Assembly: GCF_028649395.1 (NCBI RefSeq)
Contig: NZ_JAQSUW010000017.1
Span: 521,719 to 585,718 of the forward strand
DNA from: Pseudomonas sp. Gutcm_11s
GTDB taxonomy: Bacteria > Pseudomonadota > Gammaproteobacteria > Pseudomonadales > Pseudomonadaceae
Direction: 5' to 3'
Length of the DNA: 64,000 bases
A model generated the notes under the pieces. That model searched no databases, was not told where the DNA came from, and saw nothing but the letters and a program-made list of their open reading frames with translations. Numbering within the stretch: the first letter of the stretch is position 1; the number at the start of each line of letters is the position of its first letter. This document shows, piece after piece, positions 52,176 through 60,140 of this stretch. The position numbers and the translations under genes are program-made.

Positions 52176-53185
52176 GCAGCTTCGAACCGCATTTCCAGCA
52201 TCGCCAGAGCGCCCACTGCGAGAGCGGGGTGATGGCCAGCCTGCTGAGCCATGCCGGCCTGCCGATGAGCGAACCGATGGCCTTCGGCCTTGCCTCGGGC
52301 CTGGCCTTCGCCTACCTGCCGATCGTCAAGCTCAGCGGCATGCCGCTGATTGCCTATCGCATGCCGCCCAAGCACCTGATCAAGACCCTGAGCAAACGCC
52401 TCGGCGCTCGTCTCAACAGCCGTACCTTCGGCAACCCCGAGCAGGGCCGCCGCGAGCTGGATGCGCTGCTCGACCAGGGTCGCCTGGCCGGCCTGCAGAG
52501 CTCGGTGTTCTGGCTGCCGTACTTCCCGCCGGAGATGCGCTTCCACTTCAACGCGCACAACCTGCTGGCCTACGGCCGCGATGGCGACGAGTACCTGATC
52601 AGCGACCCGGTGTTCGAGGAGCCGGTGCGCTGCGCCAGCGCCGACCTGCAGAAGGCGCGCTTCGCCAAGGGCGCGCTGGCGGCCAAGGGCCTGATGTACT
52701 GGCTCGATGACGTGCCGCAGGAGCAGGACTGGGAGAAGTTGATCCGCCAGGCCGTGCTCGGCACCACGCGCATTCTCGACGGCATGCCGTTGCCGTGGAT
52801 CGGCATCCGCGGCATCCAGCACCTGGCCAAGCAGGTCGAGCAGCTCGATCCGGCGCAGACCAAGTACAACCGCCTGTACCTGACCCACATCGTGCGCATG
52901 CAGGAAGAGATCGGCACCGGCGGCGCCGGCTTCCGCTTCATGTACGCCAGCTTCCTGCAGGAGGCCGGCGAGAAGATCGGCGCGGCCGACCTGGGTGAGG
53001 CCTCGGCACGCCTGACCGCCATCGGCGACGACTGGCGTCAGTTCGCCTCCGCCTGCGTGCGCGCCAGCCGCAGCAAGGGCGAGGCGCCGGACTTCCGCCC
53101 CATCGCCGAGATGCTGCGTGGCATTGCCGGCCAGGAGCGGGCACTGATGAAGGAACTGGGCGCCTGGAGCAAGCGCAAGGCTTGA
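52172..53185 (+). CDS. BtrH N-terminal-domain acyltransferase-like protein (DUF4872 type)
   Basis: A 337-residue protein with the BtrH-type N-terminus HRQSAHCESGVMASLLSHAG, in which C16 preceded by H15 is the likely nucleophile of a papain-like (C39-related) fold. FHFNAHNLLAYGRDGDEYLI contains the second conserved histidine region and EYLISDPVF the Asp. The C-terminal half (about 190-337) is helical, as in DUF4872. BtrH of butirosin synthesis moves an acyl chain from an ACP to an amine; here the ACP, ketosynthases and exporter are close by, so an ACP-to-acceptor transfer is a reasonable inference. The acceptor is unknown. Confidence 0.82.
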   Translation: MSSFEPHFQHRQSAHCESGVMASLLSHAGLPMSEPMAFGLASGLAFAYLPIVKLSGMPLIAYRMPPKHLIKTLSKRLGARLNSRTFGNPEQGRRELDALLDQGRLAGLQSSVFWLPYFPPEMRFHFNAHNLLAYGRDGDEYLISDPVFEEPVRCASADLQKARFAKGALAAKGLMYWLDDVPQEQDWEKLIRQAVLGTTRILDGMPLPWIGIRGIQHLAKQVEQLDPAQTKYNRLYLTHIVRMQEEIGTGGAGFRFMYASFLQEAGEKIGAADLGEASARLTAIGDDWRQFASACVRASRSKGEAPDFRPIAEMLRGIAGQERALMKELGAWSKRKA

Positions 53186-53196
53186 GCCGCAGATGC

Positions 53197-53219
53197 GGCT
53201 CGCCTTTATAGGGCGAGCC
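53197..53219. terminator. Hairpin at the meeting point of the two lipid-cluster operons
   Basis: GGCTCGCC (53197-53204) / GGCGAGCC (53212-53219) forms an 8-bp stem around the TAA stop of the Cys-less ketosynthase-like gene. It lies 12 bases beyond the BtrH-like stop, so it can end both convergent transcripts. No long T-run. Confidence 0.5.
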
Positions 53220-53763
53220 GGCTGACCTCGCTGCTCGCAGTCAGCGCGGCGAAATCCGCCGCCACTGTGGTCGGCGTGCCGCGCTCCAGCAGTGCCGCCT
53301 GCACACGGAAATCGCCCAGGTCTTCCACCACCACCAGCAGCGCCTGGCTGACCAGGCCATCGGCTAGGTCCAGCGCGGCCAGCCGCTGCAGTTGCGGCCA
53401 CACCCGTGGGCCGGCGCCGACGAACAGATTCGGCCCTTCCAGCCCCAGTTGCTGGGCGACGTGGAAGCCGGCGGCATTGCTCACACTGTTGACGAACTCG
53501 AAGGGCTTGGGCTGGCGCTGCTGCACGCACACGGCGTCGAGCAGCGCGCCCATGGTTGGCCGCGCCGGGTGGCGCGAGGCCAGGTACAGGCCGCAGTCGC
53601 TGCGCACCTGCTCCTTGAGCAGTGCGGCGCCGAGCAGGGCCTGGAAGATCAGGCGGTCGATGCGCCGTGGTGGGCTGCTCAGGTACTGGCTGAGCGCGGC
53701 CTTCAGCGCCTTGTCGTCGAGGGCGGCGCTGCCGTGGATCTCGCTGGCGGCGACAACTTTCAT
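53206..53763 (-). CDS. Truncated ketosynthase-like protein without catalytic Cys (chain-length-factor-like)
   Basis: A 185-residue protein similar to the N-terminal half of beta-ketoacyl synthases (Ketoacyl-synt_2 type), with PPRRIDRLIFQALLGAALLK, CGLYLASRHPARPTMGALLD and the FVNSVSNAAGFHVAQQLGLE segment. Where an active ketosynthase has the nucleophile (T-A-C-S), this protein reads FVGAGPR, and the C-terminal half with both catalytic histidines is absent. Such partners accompany ketosynthases in aryl-polyene-type loci as chain-length-factor-like subunits. It overlaps the complete ketosynthase gene by 4 bases. Confidence 0.8.
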   Translation of the reverse strand: MKVVAASEIHGSAALDDKALKAALSQYLSSPPRRIDRLIFQALLGAALLKEQVRSDCGLYLASRHPARPTMGALLDAVCVQQRQPKPFEFVNSVSNAAGFHVAQQLGLEGPNLFVGAGPRVWPQLQRLAALDLADGLVSQALLVVVEDLGDFRVQAALLERGTPTTVAADFAALTASSEVSRLAL

Positions 53764-54857
53764 GGCGCGATCCCCTGCAGTACCAGGCTGGCGTTGTTGC
53801 CGCCGAAGCCGAAGAAATTGGCCAGCAGCAGGGCGTCGGGCGCTACTGCCGTCGGCTCGCTGGGCAGCGGCAGCAGCGCCTCGCCGGCATAGTCCAGCGG
53901 CGGCAGCGTGCCTTGGCGCAGGGCGGCGAGCAGCAGCAGGGTTTCGCTCAGGCCGCAGGCGCCCAGGGTGTGGCCTAACCAGGGCTTGAGCACGGCCAGC
54001 GGTGGCATCGCCTCGGGATAGAGCAGGCGCATGCCGGCGCTTTCGGCCAGGTCGTTGGCGCCAGTGGCGGTGCCGTGCAGCTTGGCCAGGCCGATCTGCT
54101 CGGCTGTGACGCCAGCAGTGTTCAGTGCGCGCTGCATGACCCAGTCGATATGGCTGCCGTCCTCGCGGGTGGTGGTCAGGCTGCTGGTGTCGCAGGCGCT
54201 GAAGCCGCCGAGCAGCCTGGCCAGCGGTGCCGGGCCTGGTTCGAGGCCGAGCAGGGTGGCGCAGTAGCACTCGCCGAGCACCAGGCCATCGCGCTCGGGA
54301 TGGAAGGGCCGGTAGGCGCCGCTGGGGCTGGTCAGGTCGAGGGCGCCGAAGCCCTGCTGGGCGATGGCGCTGGGCGTCTCGAAGGCCAACACCAGTACTT
54401 GTTTGTACTCACCACTGGCGAGCAGGCGCGCGCCATACAGCAGGCCATTGGCGGCGCTGGTGCAGGCGGTGTTGAGGGTGAAGGCATCTGCGAAGCCGTG
54501 ACGCTGGCGCAGCCGTTCGGCCATCAGGTCCAGTGGCGTGGAGTGCTCGAAGCGAAAGCCGCCGTCGGCTGCCACTTGGGTTTCCAGCTCGGTGATATCC
54601 AGCGCGGTGCTGGCCACGATTAGCAGGCAGTCGGCGGCCGCTGCGTCGCCCAGGGTTTCGCTCAGCAGGCGATCCAGGCGTGCATCCAGCGTCTCGTCAG
54701 CAGCAACGGTGAAGTAGGGCCGTGGCTGCTGCAGTTCGTGCAGCTGGAAGGGCGTCGGCTGCGGCCGGTGATCGGCCAGCAGGTTGCGCGCCGCATCGCT
54801 CAGGTCGGCGCCGAGGGCGCTGTGCAGGGCGCCTCGTTGCAGGTAGACCGGGGTCAT
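53760..54857 (-). CDS. Beta-ketoacyl-ACP synthase (FabF-like, complete active site)
   Basis: A 365-residue elongating ketosynthase. The Cys-His-His set is intact: C132 in LNTACTSAANGLLYG, H261 in LHGTATGANDLAES and H296 in KPWLGHTLGACG, with the conserved Lys at 291. FFGFGGNNASLVLQG closes the chain. It is shorter than FabF (about 410) because parts of the N-terminal region are reduced (MTPVYLQRGALHSALGADLS). It starts 4 bases inside the ACP gene and is coupled to the Cys-less partner downstream, so ACP, ketosynthase and partner are made together. Confidence 0.9.
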   Translation of the reverse strand: MTPVYLQRGALHSALGADLSDAARNLLADHRPQPTPFQLHELQQPRPYFTVAADETLDARLDRLLSETLGDAAAADCLLIVASTALDITELETQVAADGGFRFEHSTPLDLMAERLRQRHGFADAFTLNTACTSAANGLLYGARLLASGEYKQVLVLAFETPSAIAQQGFGALDLTSPSGAYRPFHPERDGLVLGECYCATLLGLEPGPAPLARLLGGFSACDTSSLTTTREDGSHIDWVMQRALNTAGVTAEQIGLAKLHGTATGANDLAESAGMRLLYPEAMPPLAVLKPWLGHTLGACGLSETLLLLAALRQGTLPPLDYAGEALLPLPSEPTAVAPDALLLANFFGFGGNNASLVLQGIAP

Positions 54858-55117
54858 TTCTGGCTGCGGATAAAAGCGGCGATATCGGCGATGCTGGCGA
54901 GGATCTTGCGGCCGTCCTTGGCGCCCTCGATGCGCACGCCGTAGTGCTGCTGCAGGGCCAGCGACACCTGCAGGGCGTCCAGGCTGTCCATCTGCACGCG
55001 GCTCTTGGCGCCGAACAGCGGCTCATCGTCGGCGATGCTCTGCCAGTCGATGTCGTCTTCCTTGTCGCACTCGCGAATCAGCAGTTGCTTGAGTTGTTGT
55101 TCTAGTTGTTCGTCCAT
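54854..55117 (-). CDS. Dedicated acyl carrier protein
   Basis: An 87-residue ACP. S45 in VQMDSLDALQVSLALQQHYG is the phosphopantetheine attachment serine (D-S-L motif). The four-helix layout fits: helix I EQLEQQLKQLLIRECDK, helix III region AKDGRKILASIADIAAFIRS. The sequence is acidic as usual. The gene overlaps the ABC permease by 16 bases and the ketosynthase by 4, an unusual placing of an ACP between an exporter and a ketosynthase, which implies that the exported compound is built on this ACP. Confidence 0.92.
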   Translation of the reverse strand: MDEQLEQQLKQLLIRECDKEDDIDWQSIADDEPLFGAKSRVQMDSLDALQVSLALQQHYGVRIEGAKDGRKILASIADIAAFIRSQK

Positions 55118-56286
55118 TGCGTTTGCTGCACTCGTCTGCGGAACAGAAGCCAGCCACCGCCACCCAGCAGGGCAGCCATCAGCAGCAGGCGGAAACAGTA
55201 GGGGGCGATGTCGGCGAGCGAACCCTGGCCCACCAGCAGGGTGAGGAAGGCATCCAGCGCCCAGCTCATCGGCGAGACTTCCGCCAGCTGGCCCATGGCC
55301 GCCGGCATCACGCTCTTCGGCACCATGATGCCGCCCAGGGCGGCGAGGATGATATTGATCCCGCCGCCAAGCAACAACGCCTGCTCGGCGCTGCGCGCCA
55401 GGGCGGCCAGCAATAGGCCGAGGCCGCAGGTGGCCAGGCTCAGGCTGATGGCGAGCAGGGCGTAGGCCGCCGGGCTGCCGGGCAGGGACAGGCCCTGCAG
55501 GCCGAGCAGCGGCAGGCCGTGGACGCCGATGCTTAGCAGCAGGGCGAACTGCACCAGGTTGATGGCGAAGTAGGGCAGCAGCTTGCTCAGGGCCAGCGTC
55601 GCCAGGCTGAGGTCGAGAGCGCGGAAACGCAGGAGGGCGCCGCTCTGCTGTTCGCGCTGGAAGCCGCCGGCCATCGGCAGGGCGACGAAGAACATGCCGA
55701 AGATCAGCCAGGCCGGCACGCTCAGCTGGCTGGCGTTGGCCCGGCCGCTGAGGTCGCCGCTGGCCAGCAGTTCGTGTTCCTCGACCTTGCTCTGGGTGCG
55801 CTGCTGCACCAGGGCCAGGCGCTCGGCCAGCGGCAGGCTGGCATCCAGGTCGCCGCTGTCTTCGAGGAAGGCGAGCAGGCGGGTTTGTGCCAGGGCGATG
55901 CGCACGGCGCCGCGCAGATGCTGGCGCGACAGCTTGTCCAGTTGCGGCGGGAAGCTCAGGGCCAGGCCCTGGCGTTCGTCGTCCAGCAGGGTCTCGCTGA
56001 AGTCAGCGGGCAGGCTGATCCTGGCGCTGCGCGTGTCACCCTGCTGCAGCAGTTCGCTGCCCGGCAGCTGGGCCTCCAGGGCTGCACGGAATGCCTGCTC
56101 GTAGCTGCCGTTCGATGAGGCTTCCAGCACCAGGCGCAGGGACGGCGGCTTGTCCTGCAGATAATTGGACATGGCGCCGGCCATCAGCACCAGGAACAGG
56201 GTCGGCATGATGAACAGCACGGCCAGCGCGTGCGGGTCGCACAGCATCAGCAGGAATTCCTTGCGCACCAGGGCCCGCAGTCTCAT
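55102..56286 (-). CDS. ABC-2 type exporter permease
   Basis: A 394-residue membrane subunit of the ABC-2/DrrB-like class. The first TM helix (LCDPHALAVLFIMPTLFLVL) is followed by a large extracytoplasmic domain (about 45-200) and five more TM helices, including WLIFGMFFVALPMAGGFQ (about 218-235) and INIILAALGGIMVPKSVMPA, with the usual EVSPMSWALDAF near the end. The ATG at 56286 begins MRLRALVRKEFLLML, typical for the family, and overlaps the ATPase gene by 4 bases. Expected to export the cluster's lipid product or lipid-linked compound. Confidence 0.88.
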   Translation of the reverse strand: MRLRALVRKEFLLMLCDPHALAVLFIMPTLFLVLMAGAMSNYLQDKPPSLRLVLEASSNGSYEQAFRAALEAQLPGSELLQQGDTRSARISLPADFSETLLDDERQGLALSFPPQLDKLSRQHLRGAVRIALAQTRLLAFLEDSGDLDASLPLAERLALVQQRTQSKVEEHELLASGDLSGRANASQLSVPAWLIFGMFFVALPMAGGFQREQQSGALLRFRALDLSLATLALSKLLPYFAINLVQFALLLSIGVHGLPLLGLQGLSLPGSPAAYALLAISLSLATCGLGLLLAALARSAEQALLLGGGINIILAALGGIMVPKSVMPAAMGQLAEVSPMSWALDAFLTLLVGQGSLADIAPYCFRLLLMAALLGGGGWLLFRRRVQQTQWTNN

Positions 56287-57167
56287 AGACGGCCTCCGTT
56301 GAGGCGCAGGTAGAGCTGCTCCAGCGAGGGCCGGCCGAAGCGCAGCAGATGTGGCAGCTCGGGGCGCTCGGCGAGGAAGCGGGTGATCTCCAGCAGCTGC
56401 GGGCCATCCAGCGCGGCGATGCGCAGGCCGCCCGGCAGTGCTTCGGCGTCCAGGTGCAGTTTCGTCAGCAGGTCGCGCAGGCCGGCGGGCTCTTCGTTCT
56501 GCCACTCCAGCAGCAGGCCGTGGCTGTCACCGAGCAATTGGCGGCTGTCCAGATCCAGGCGCACACGGCCCTCGTGCAGCAGGACGATGCGCTGGGCCAC
56601 GCGCTCGATTTCGTCGAGGTAGTGGCTGGTGTAGATCACCCCGTGGCCTTCGCCGGTCAGGCGCTCGACGGCGCCCAGCAGCAGCTGGCGGCTGGCGGCG
56701 TCGACGCCCACTGTTGCCTCGTCGAACAGATACAGGCGCGCCGGCTGCAGCAGGCCGATGGCGAAATTCAGGCGGCGCTGCTCACCGCCAGACAGGCGCG
56801 CGGCACGGCGTTGCAGCTTGCTCTCCAGGGCGGTGCTGGCGATGCACAGCTCCAGGCGACGGGCGCGCTCGGCACCGCGCAGGCGGTAGAGGTCGGCGAA
56901 CAGCTCGAGGTTCTCGCGCACCTTGAGTTCGGCATAGAAGGCCAGTTGCTGCGGCACCAGGCCGAGGCTGCGCTCGCCGTCCCAGCGGATCTCGCCCTGC
57001 TGCAACGGCAGCACGCCGGCCAGCAGGGAGAGCAGGGTGGTCTTGCCGGCGCCGTTGCTGCCGAGCAGGCCCAGGCACTGGCCGGGCTGCAGCTGCAGAT
57101 CGATGTGCTGCAGGGCCGGGGTGTCGGCGCCGGGATAGCGGTGGACGATGTTGTTCAGCTCAAGCAC
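56283..57167 (-). CDS. ABC exporter ATP-binding subunit
   Basis: A 294-residue ATPase of the DrrA/CcmA type. Walker A is GSNGAGKT (36-43), Q-loop LVPQQLAFYAELKVRENLEL, signature LSGGEQRRLNFAIGLLQPAR, Walker B LYLFDEATVGVD and H-loop YTSHYLDEIERV. In Walker B the position after the Asp-Glu pair is Ala where many have Pro. An extra 80-residue C-terminal part follows the nucleotide domain. It overlaps the permease (4 bases) and the dehydratase (8 bases). Confidence 0.92.
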   Translation of the reverse strand: MLELNNIVHRYPGADTPALQHIDLQLQPGQCLGLLGSNGAGKTTLLSLLAGVLPLQQGEIRWDGERSLGLVPQQLAFYAELKVRENLELFADLYRLRGAERARRLELCIASTALESKLQRRAARLSGGEQRRLNFAIGLLQPARLYLFDEATVGVDAASRQLLLGAVERLTGEGHGVIYTSHYLDEIERVAQRIVLLHEGRVRLDLDSRQLLGDSHGLLLEWQNEEPAGLRDLLTKLHLDAEALPGGLRIAALDGPQLLEITRFLAERPELPHLLRFGRPSLEQLYLRLNGGRL

Positions 57168-57567
57168 GGATCAGTACCAGCAGGAGCTTGCCGTCCAGCA
57201 GCAGGCGCTGCTCGGCGTGGATGCTGAAGGCGTAGAGCGCGCCTGCCGGGCTCAGCGCCTCCTGGGTGGCGGCAACATGCAATGGGCCTTCACGGTGCTG
57301 TGGCTCATGGTGCAGCTGCAGCTGGGACAGCTTGCCGACCAGGGCCATGTCGATGGCGTTATCCTCGCCATATAGGGCACCATGCGCGGCGCACAGCTGG
57401 GCGGCGGCCTCGAACAGCAGGCAGGGCGAAGCGTCGTCGCCGAAGGCCTGCAGGTGATGCCAGGCGGACAGTCCCTCGATGCGGCCGGCGTCGTGACCGA
57501 GCAGGGCGTCCAGCCACAGGGCTTGGCCCTGGTGTGGCAGCAGGCTGTGCAGTTGGGTGCGGTCCAT
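57160..57567 (-). CDS. Hotdog-fold 3-hydroxyacyl-ACP dehydratase-like protein
   Basis: A 135-residue protein of the ApeP/FabZ-like hotdog family. It begins MDRTQLHSLLPHQGQALWLD, in which the LLPHQG motif corresponds to the L-P-H-R/Q-x-P-x-x-[ML]-D of FabZ-type dehydratases. ASPCLLFEAAAQLCAAHGAL matches the central hotdog helix with an E-A-A-A-Q active-site segment. It is the first gene of the minus-strand operon (57567 to 53206), in which all six genes overlap. Its role would be dehydration of a 3-hydroxyacyl chain on the ACP; a ketoreductase is missing and might be borrowed from fatty-acid synthesis. Confidence 0.82.
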   Translation of the reverse strand: MDRTQLHSLLPHQGQALWLDALLGHDAGRIEGLSAWHHLQAFGDDASPCLLFEAAAQLCAAHGALYGEDNAIDMALVGKLSQLQLHHEPQHREGPLHVAATQEALSPAGALYAFSIHAEQRLLLDGKLLLVLIRA

Positions 57568-57649
57568 TGCGTACGCCGGAACTGAAGAGGCCGGCAGTGT
57601 ATCAGAGGCCTGGACGGGGCTGGCGAAGCGGCAGACGGAGGAGAGCAGG

Positions 57650-58204
57650 ATGGCGTGGCTGCAGGTGGCGGGATTTGTACTGGGTTCACTGGTGTTGCTG
57701 GGCATCTCCTGGCGCGCGCTGAAGAACACCCGTTCCCACGGCTTCTATCGCTTCCTCGCCTGGGAGGCGATGCTCGGTTTGCTGGTGCTCAATGCGCCGG
57801 TCTGGTTCGAGGATCGCTACGCCTTGCACCAGCGCGTTTCCTGGGTGTTGCTGTTCGCCTCGCTGAGCGTGCTGTTCTGCGGCATTTACCAGCTACGCCG
57901 TGACGGCAAGCCCAGCGAGAAGCGCCAGGATGACGAGCTATACGCCTTCGAGCGCACCTCGCAGCTGGTCACCGGCGGCATCTACCGCTTCATCCGCCAC
58001 CCGCTGTTCTGCTCGCTGCTGCTGCTGACCTGGGGCATCGCCTGGAAGGACCTGCACGTTGTCACCCTGCTCCTGGGCGTGCTGGCCAGCGTGCTGCTGT
58101 ACCTGGCAGCGCGGCGTGACGAGGCGGAGTGCCTGGCCTACTTCGGTGAGGCCTATCGCACCTACATGCAGCGCAGCCGCATGTTCATTCCCTGGCTGTT
58201 CTGA
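57650..58204 (+). CDS. ICMT/PEMT-like membrane methyltransferase family protein
   Basis: A 184-residue membrane protein with about five TM helices. The C-terminal GGIYRFIRHPLFCSLLLLTW is the characteristic G-x-Y-x-x-[IV]-R-H-P-x-[YF] motif of isoprenylcysteine carboxyl methyltransferases and phospholipid methyltransferases, and RRDEAECLAYFGEAYRTYMQ is the usual E-x-x-L-x-x-x-F-G-x-x-Y-x-x-Y ending. CGGAGGAG precedes the ATG at 57650. It is divergent from the dehydratase gene by 82 bases and may share regulation with the lipid cluster. The methyl acceptor is unknown. Confidence 0.85.
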   Translation: MAWLQVAGFVLGSLVLLGISWRALKNTRSHGFYRFLAWEAMLGLLVLNAPVWFEDRYALHQRVSWVLLFASLSVLFCGIYQLRRDGKPSEKRQDDELYAFERTSQLVTGGIYRFIRHPLFCSLLLLTWGIAWKDLHVVTLLLGVLASVLLYLAARRDEAECLAYFGEAYRTYMQRSRMFIPWLF

Positions 58205-58210
58205 GCCGGC

Positions 58211-58642
58211 TCATTCCCAGTCCAGGCGCGCCAGCTTCCACTCGCCGTCTTCCAGCCACCATTCCAGGGTGACGCTGTAGTGGCGGGCGCTGTCCGGGAT
58301 CAGCCCCTCGGCGCCGGTCACCGCGACTTCGGCGCGGGTGTGGCCCTTGTTGCTGTAAGTGGCGTCGACCTCGCTGCGCGTGCCGATGGCGATCACCCGC
58401 ACCTGCTTGTGGCGCAGGAATAGCATGGCCATGGTGCGCTGCGCCCAGGCGCGGTCGTATTGCTGCTGGGCGCTGAACTGTGGGTGCAGCTGCTCCATGA
58501 CATCGCCGGTGTTCTTGGCTTCGAGGTTGTCCTGCAACTGCTGAACGGCAGCTTCCAGGGCAGCCTGCGGGTCGCTTGAGGTACAGCCGCCGAGCAGTGC
58601 GCAGATCAGCAGAAAAGCGGGGATTAGTTGCGCTCGAGTCAT
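58211..58642 (-). CDS. Hypothetical lipoprotein
   Basis: A 143-residue lipoprotein with lipobox ALLGGC (Cys at about residue 20). The mature part starts TSSDPQAALEAAVQQLQDNL, and NTGDVMEQLHPQF with WWLEDGEWKLARLDWE at the end suggests an NTF2/SnoaL-like fold (helix, then a curved sheet ending in W-K/R-[LI]). The ATG at 58642 has AGGA 8 bases upstream; a start 18 bases earlier is less likely. It is convergent with the ICMT-like gene (6-base gap). Function unknown. Confidence 0.78.
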   Translation of the reverse strand: MTRAQLIPAFLLICALLGGCTSSDPQAALEAAVQQLQDNLEAKNTGDVMEQLHPQFSAQQQYDRAWAQRTMAMLFLRHKQVRVIAIGTRSEVDATYSNKGHTRAEVAVTGAEGLIPDSARHYSVTLEWWLEDGEWKLARLDWE

Positions 58643-58734
58643 GTTCAAGGTCCTTTTCATGGTTATGATGCCCGGCACGGCTGACCGTCGGCAGACGGTC
58701 TCAGGGACCATACGCACAGACTCGGGAGTGCGCC

Positions 58735-59706
58735 ATGCTGACTTTGTATCCGGAGATCAAACCCCACGCCCGCCACGAGCTGGCGGTGGACGAGCCGCAT
58801 GTGCTCTACGTGGACGAGAGTGGCTCTCCGGACGGTTTGCCGGTGGTGTTCATCCATGGCGGCCCGGGCGCCGGCTGCGATAGCGCCAGCCGCCGCTACT
58901 TCGATCCCAACCTGTACCGCATCGTCACCTTCGACCAGCGCGGCTGTGGCCGCTCCACGCCGCATGCCAGCCTCGAAGGCAACAATACCCAGACCCTGGT
59001 GGCCGACCTCGAGCGCATCCGCGAGCACCTGGGCATCGACAAGTGGCTGCTGTTCGGTGGCTCCTGGGGATCGACCCTGGCCTTGGCCTACGCCCAGGCG
59101 CACCCGGAGCGGGTGCACGGCCTGATCCTGCGCGGCATCTTCCTCTGCCGCCCGCAGGAGATCAGCTGGTTCTACCAGGAAGGCGCCAGCCGCCTGTTCC
59201 CCGATTACTGGGAAGACTACATCGCACCGATTCCGGTCGAGGAACGCGGTGACCTGGTGCAGGCCTTCTACAAACGCCTGACCGGCGCCGACCAGATCGC
59301 CCAGATGCATGCGGCCAAGGCCTGGTCCTGCTGGGAGGGGCGCACCGCCACCCTGCGGCCGAACCCGGTGGTGGTCGACCGCTTCAGCGAGCCGCAGCGT
59401 GCGCTGTCGATCGCCCGCATCGAGTGCCACTACTTCGTCAACAACGCCTTCCTCGAGGAAGACCAGTTGCTGCGCGACATGCCGAAGATCGCCCACCTGC
59501 CGGGCGTGATCGTGCACGGCCGTTATGACGTGATCTGCCCGTTGGACAACGCCTGGGCGCTGCACCAGGCCTGGCCCAACAGCGAGCTGCAGATCATCCG
59601 CGACGCCGGGCATGCCGCCGCCGAGCCGGGTATTACCGATGCGCTGGTGCGCGCCGCCGACCAGATGGCCCGGCGCCTGCTCGACCTGCCGCTGGAAGAC
59701 GCGTGA
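58735..59706 (+). CDS. pip: Prolyl iminopeptidase
   Basis: A 323-residue alpha/beta hydrolase (peptidase S33) that removes N-terminal proline. HGGPGAGCD is the oxyanion region, S110 in GGSWGSTLALAYAQ the nucleophile, D265 in HGRYDVICP and H293 in DAGHAA complete the triad, and VTFDQRGCGRSTPHA is a family hallmark. The stop overlaps dtd by 4 bases, so the pair is coupled. Confidence 0.96.
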   Translation: MLTLYPEIKPHARHELAVDEPHVLYVDESGSPDGLPVVFIHGGPGAGCDSASRRYFDPNLYRIVTFDQRGCGRSTPHASLEGNNTQTLVADLERIREHLGIDKWLLFGGSWGSTLALAYAQAHPERVHGLILRGIFLCRPQEISWFYQEGASRLFPDYWEDYIAPIPVEERGDLVQAFYKRLTGADQIAQMHAAKAWSCWEGRTATLRPNPVVVDRFSEPQRALSIARIECHYFVNNAFLEEDQLLRDMPKIAHLPGVIVHGRYDVICPLDNAWALHQAWPNSELQIIRDAGHAAAEPGITDALVRAADQMARRLLDLPLEDA

Positions 59707-60140
59707 AGCTGCTGATCCAGCGGGTGCGTGGCGCCCGCGTTGAGGTCGATAGCGAGATAGTCGGCGCCATCGACCAGGGCCTGCTGGCGCTGGTCGGCAT
59801 CGAGCCGCAGGACGATGCGACGACCCTGGCCAAGGGCCTGCAGCGCCTGCTCAACTACCGGGTGTTCTCCGACGCCGACGGCAAGATGAACCTGTCGCTC
59901 AAGGACGTTGATGGTGGATTGCTGCTGGTCTCGCAGTTCACCCTGGCCGCCGACACCAAGAGCGGCCTGCGTCCGAGCTTTTCCACTGCCGCGCCGCCGG
60001 CCCAGGGCCTGGCCCTGTTCGAACAGCTGGTGAGCCTGGCCCGCGAGCAGCACCCGCAGGTGGCCACCGGGCGCTTTGGCGCCGACATGCAGGTGCACCT
60101 GGTCAACGACGGTCCGGTGACTTTTCTCCTCGACATCTGA
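59703..60140 (+). CDS. dtd: D-aminoacyl-tRNA deacylase
   Basis: A 145-residue homodimeric proofreading enzyme that hydrolyses D-aminoacyl-tRNA. Hallmarks are the SQFTL motif (77-81) and the C-terminal NDGPVTFLLD containing the Gly-cisPro pair. RVRGARVEV near the N-terminus and GRFGADMQVHLVNDGPVT confirm. GTG start within the pip stop region. Confidence 0.96.
   Translation: MKLLIQRVRGARVEVDSEIVGAIDQGLLALVGIEPQDDATTLAKGLQRLLNYRVFSDADGKMNLSLKDVDGGLLLVSQFTLAADTKSGLRPSFSTAAPPAQGLALFEQLVSLAREQHPQVATGRFGADMQVHLVNDGPVTFLLDI

Noticed and set aside
49682..57567. Lipid locus as a standard aryl-polyene or dialkylresorcinol cluster
   Set aside because: It lacks the ammonia-lyase, ligase, acyltransferase and reductase genes of aryl-polyene loci and the DarC gene of dar loci, and contains a BtrH-like gene and ABC exporter instead.
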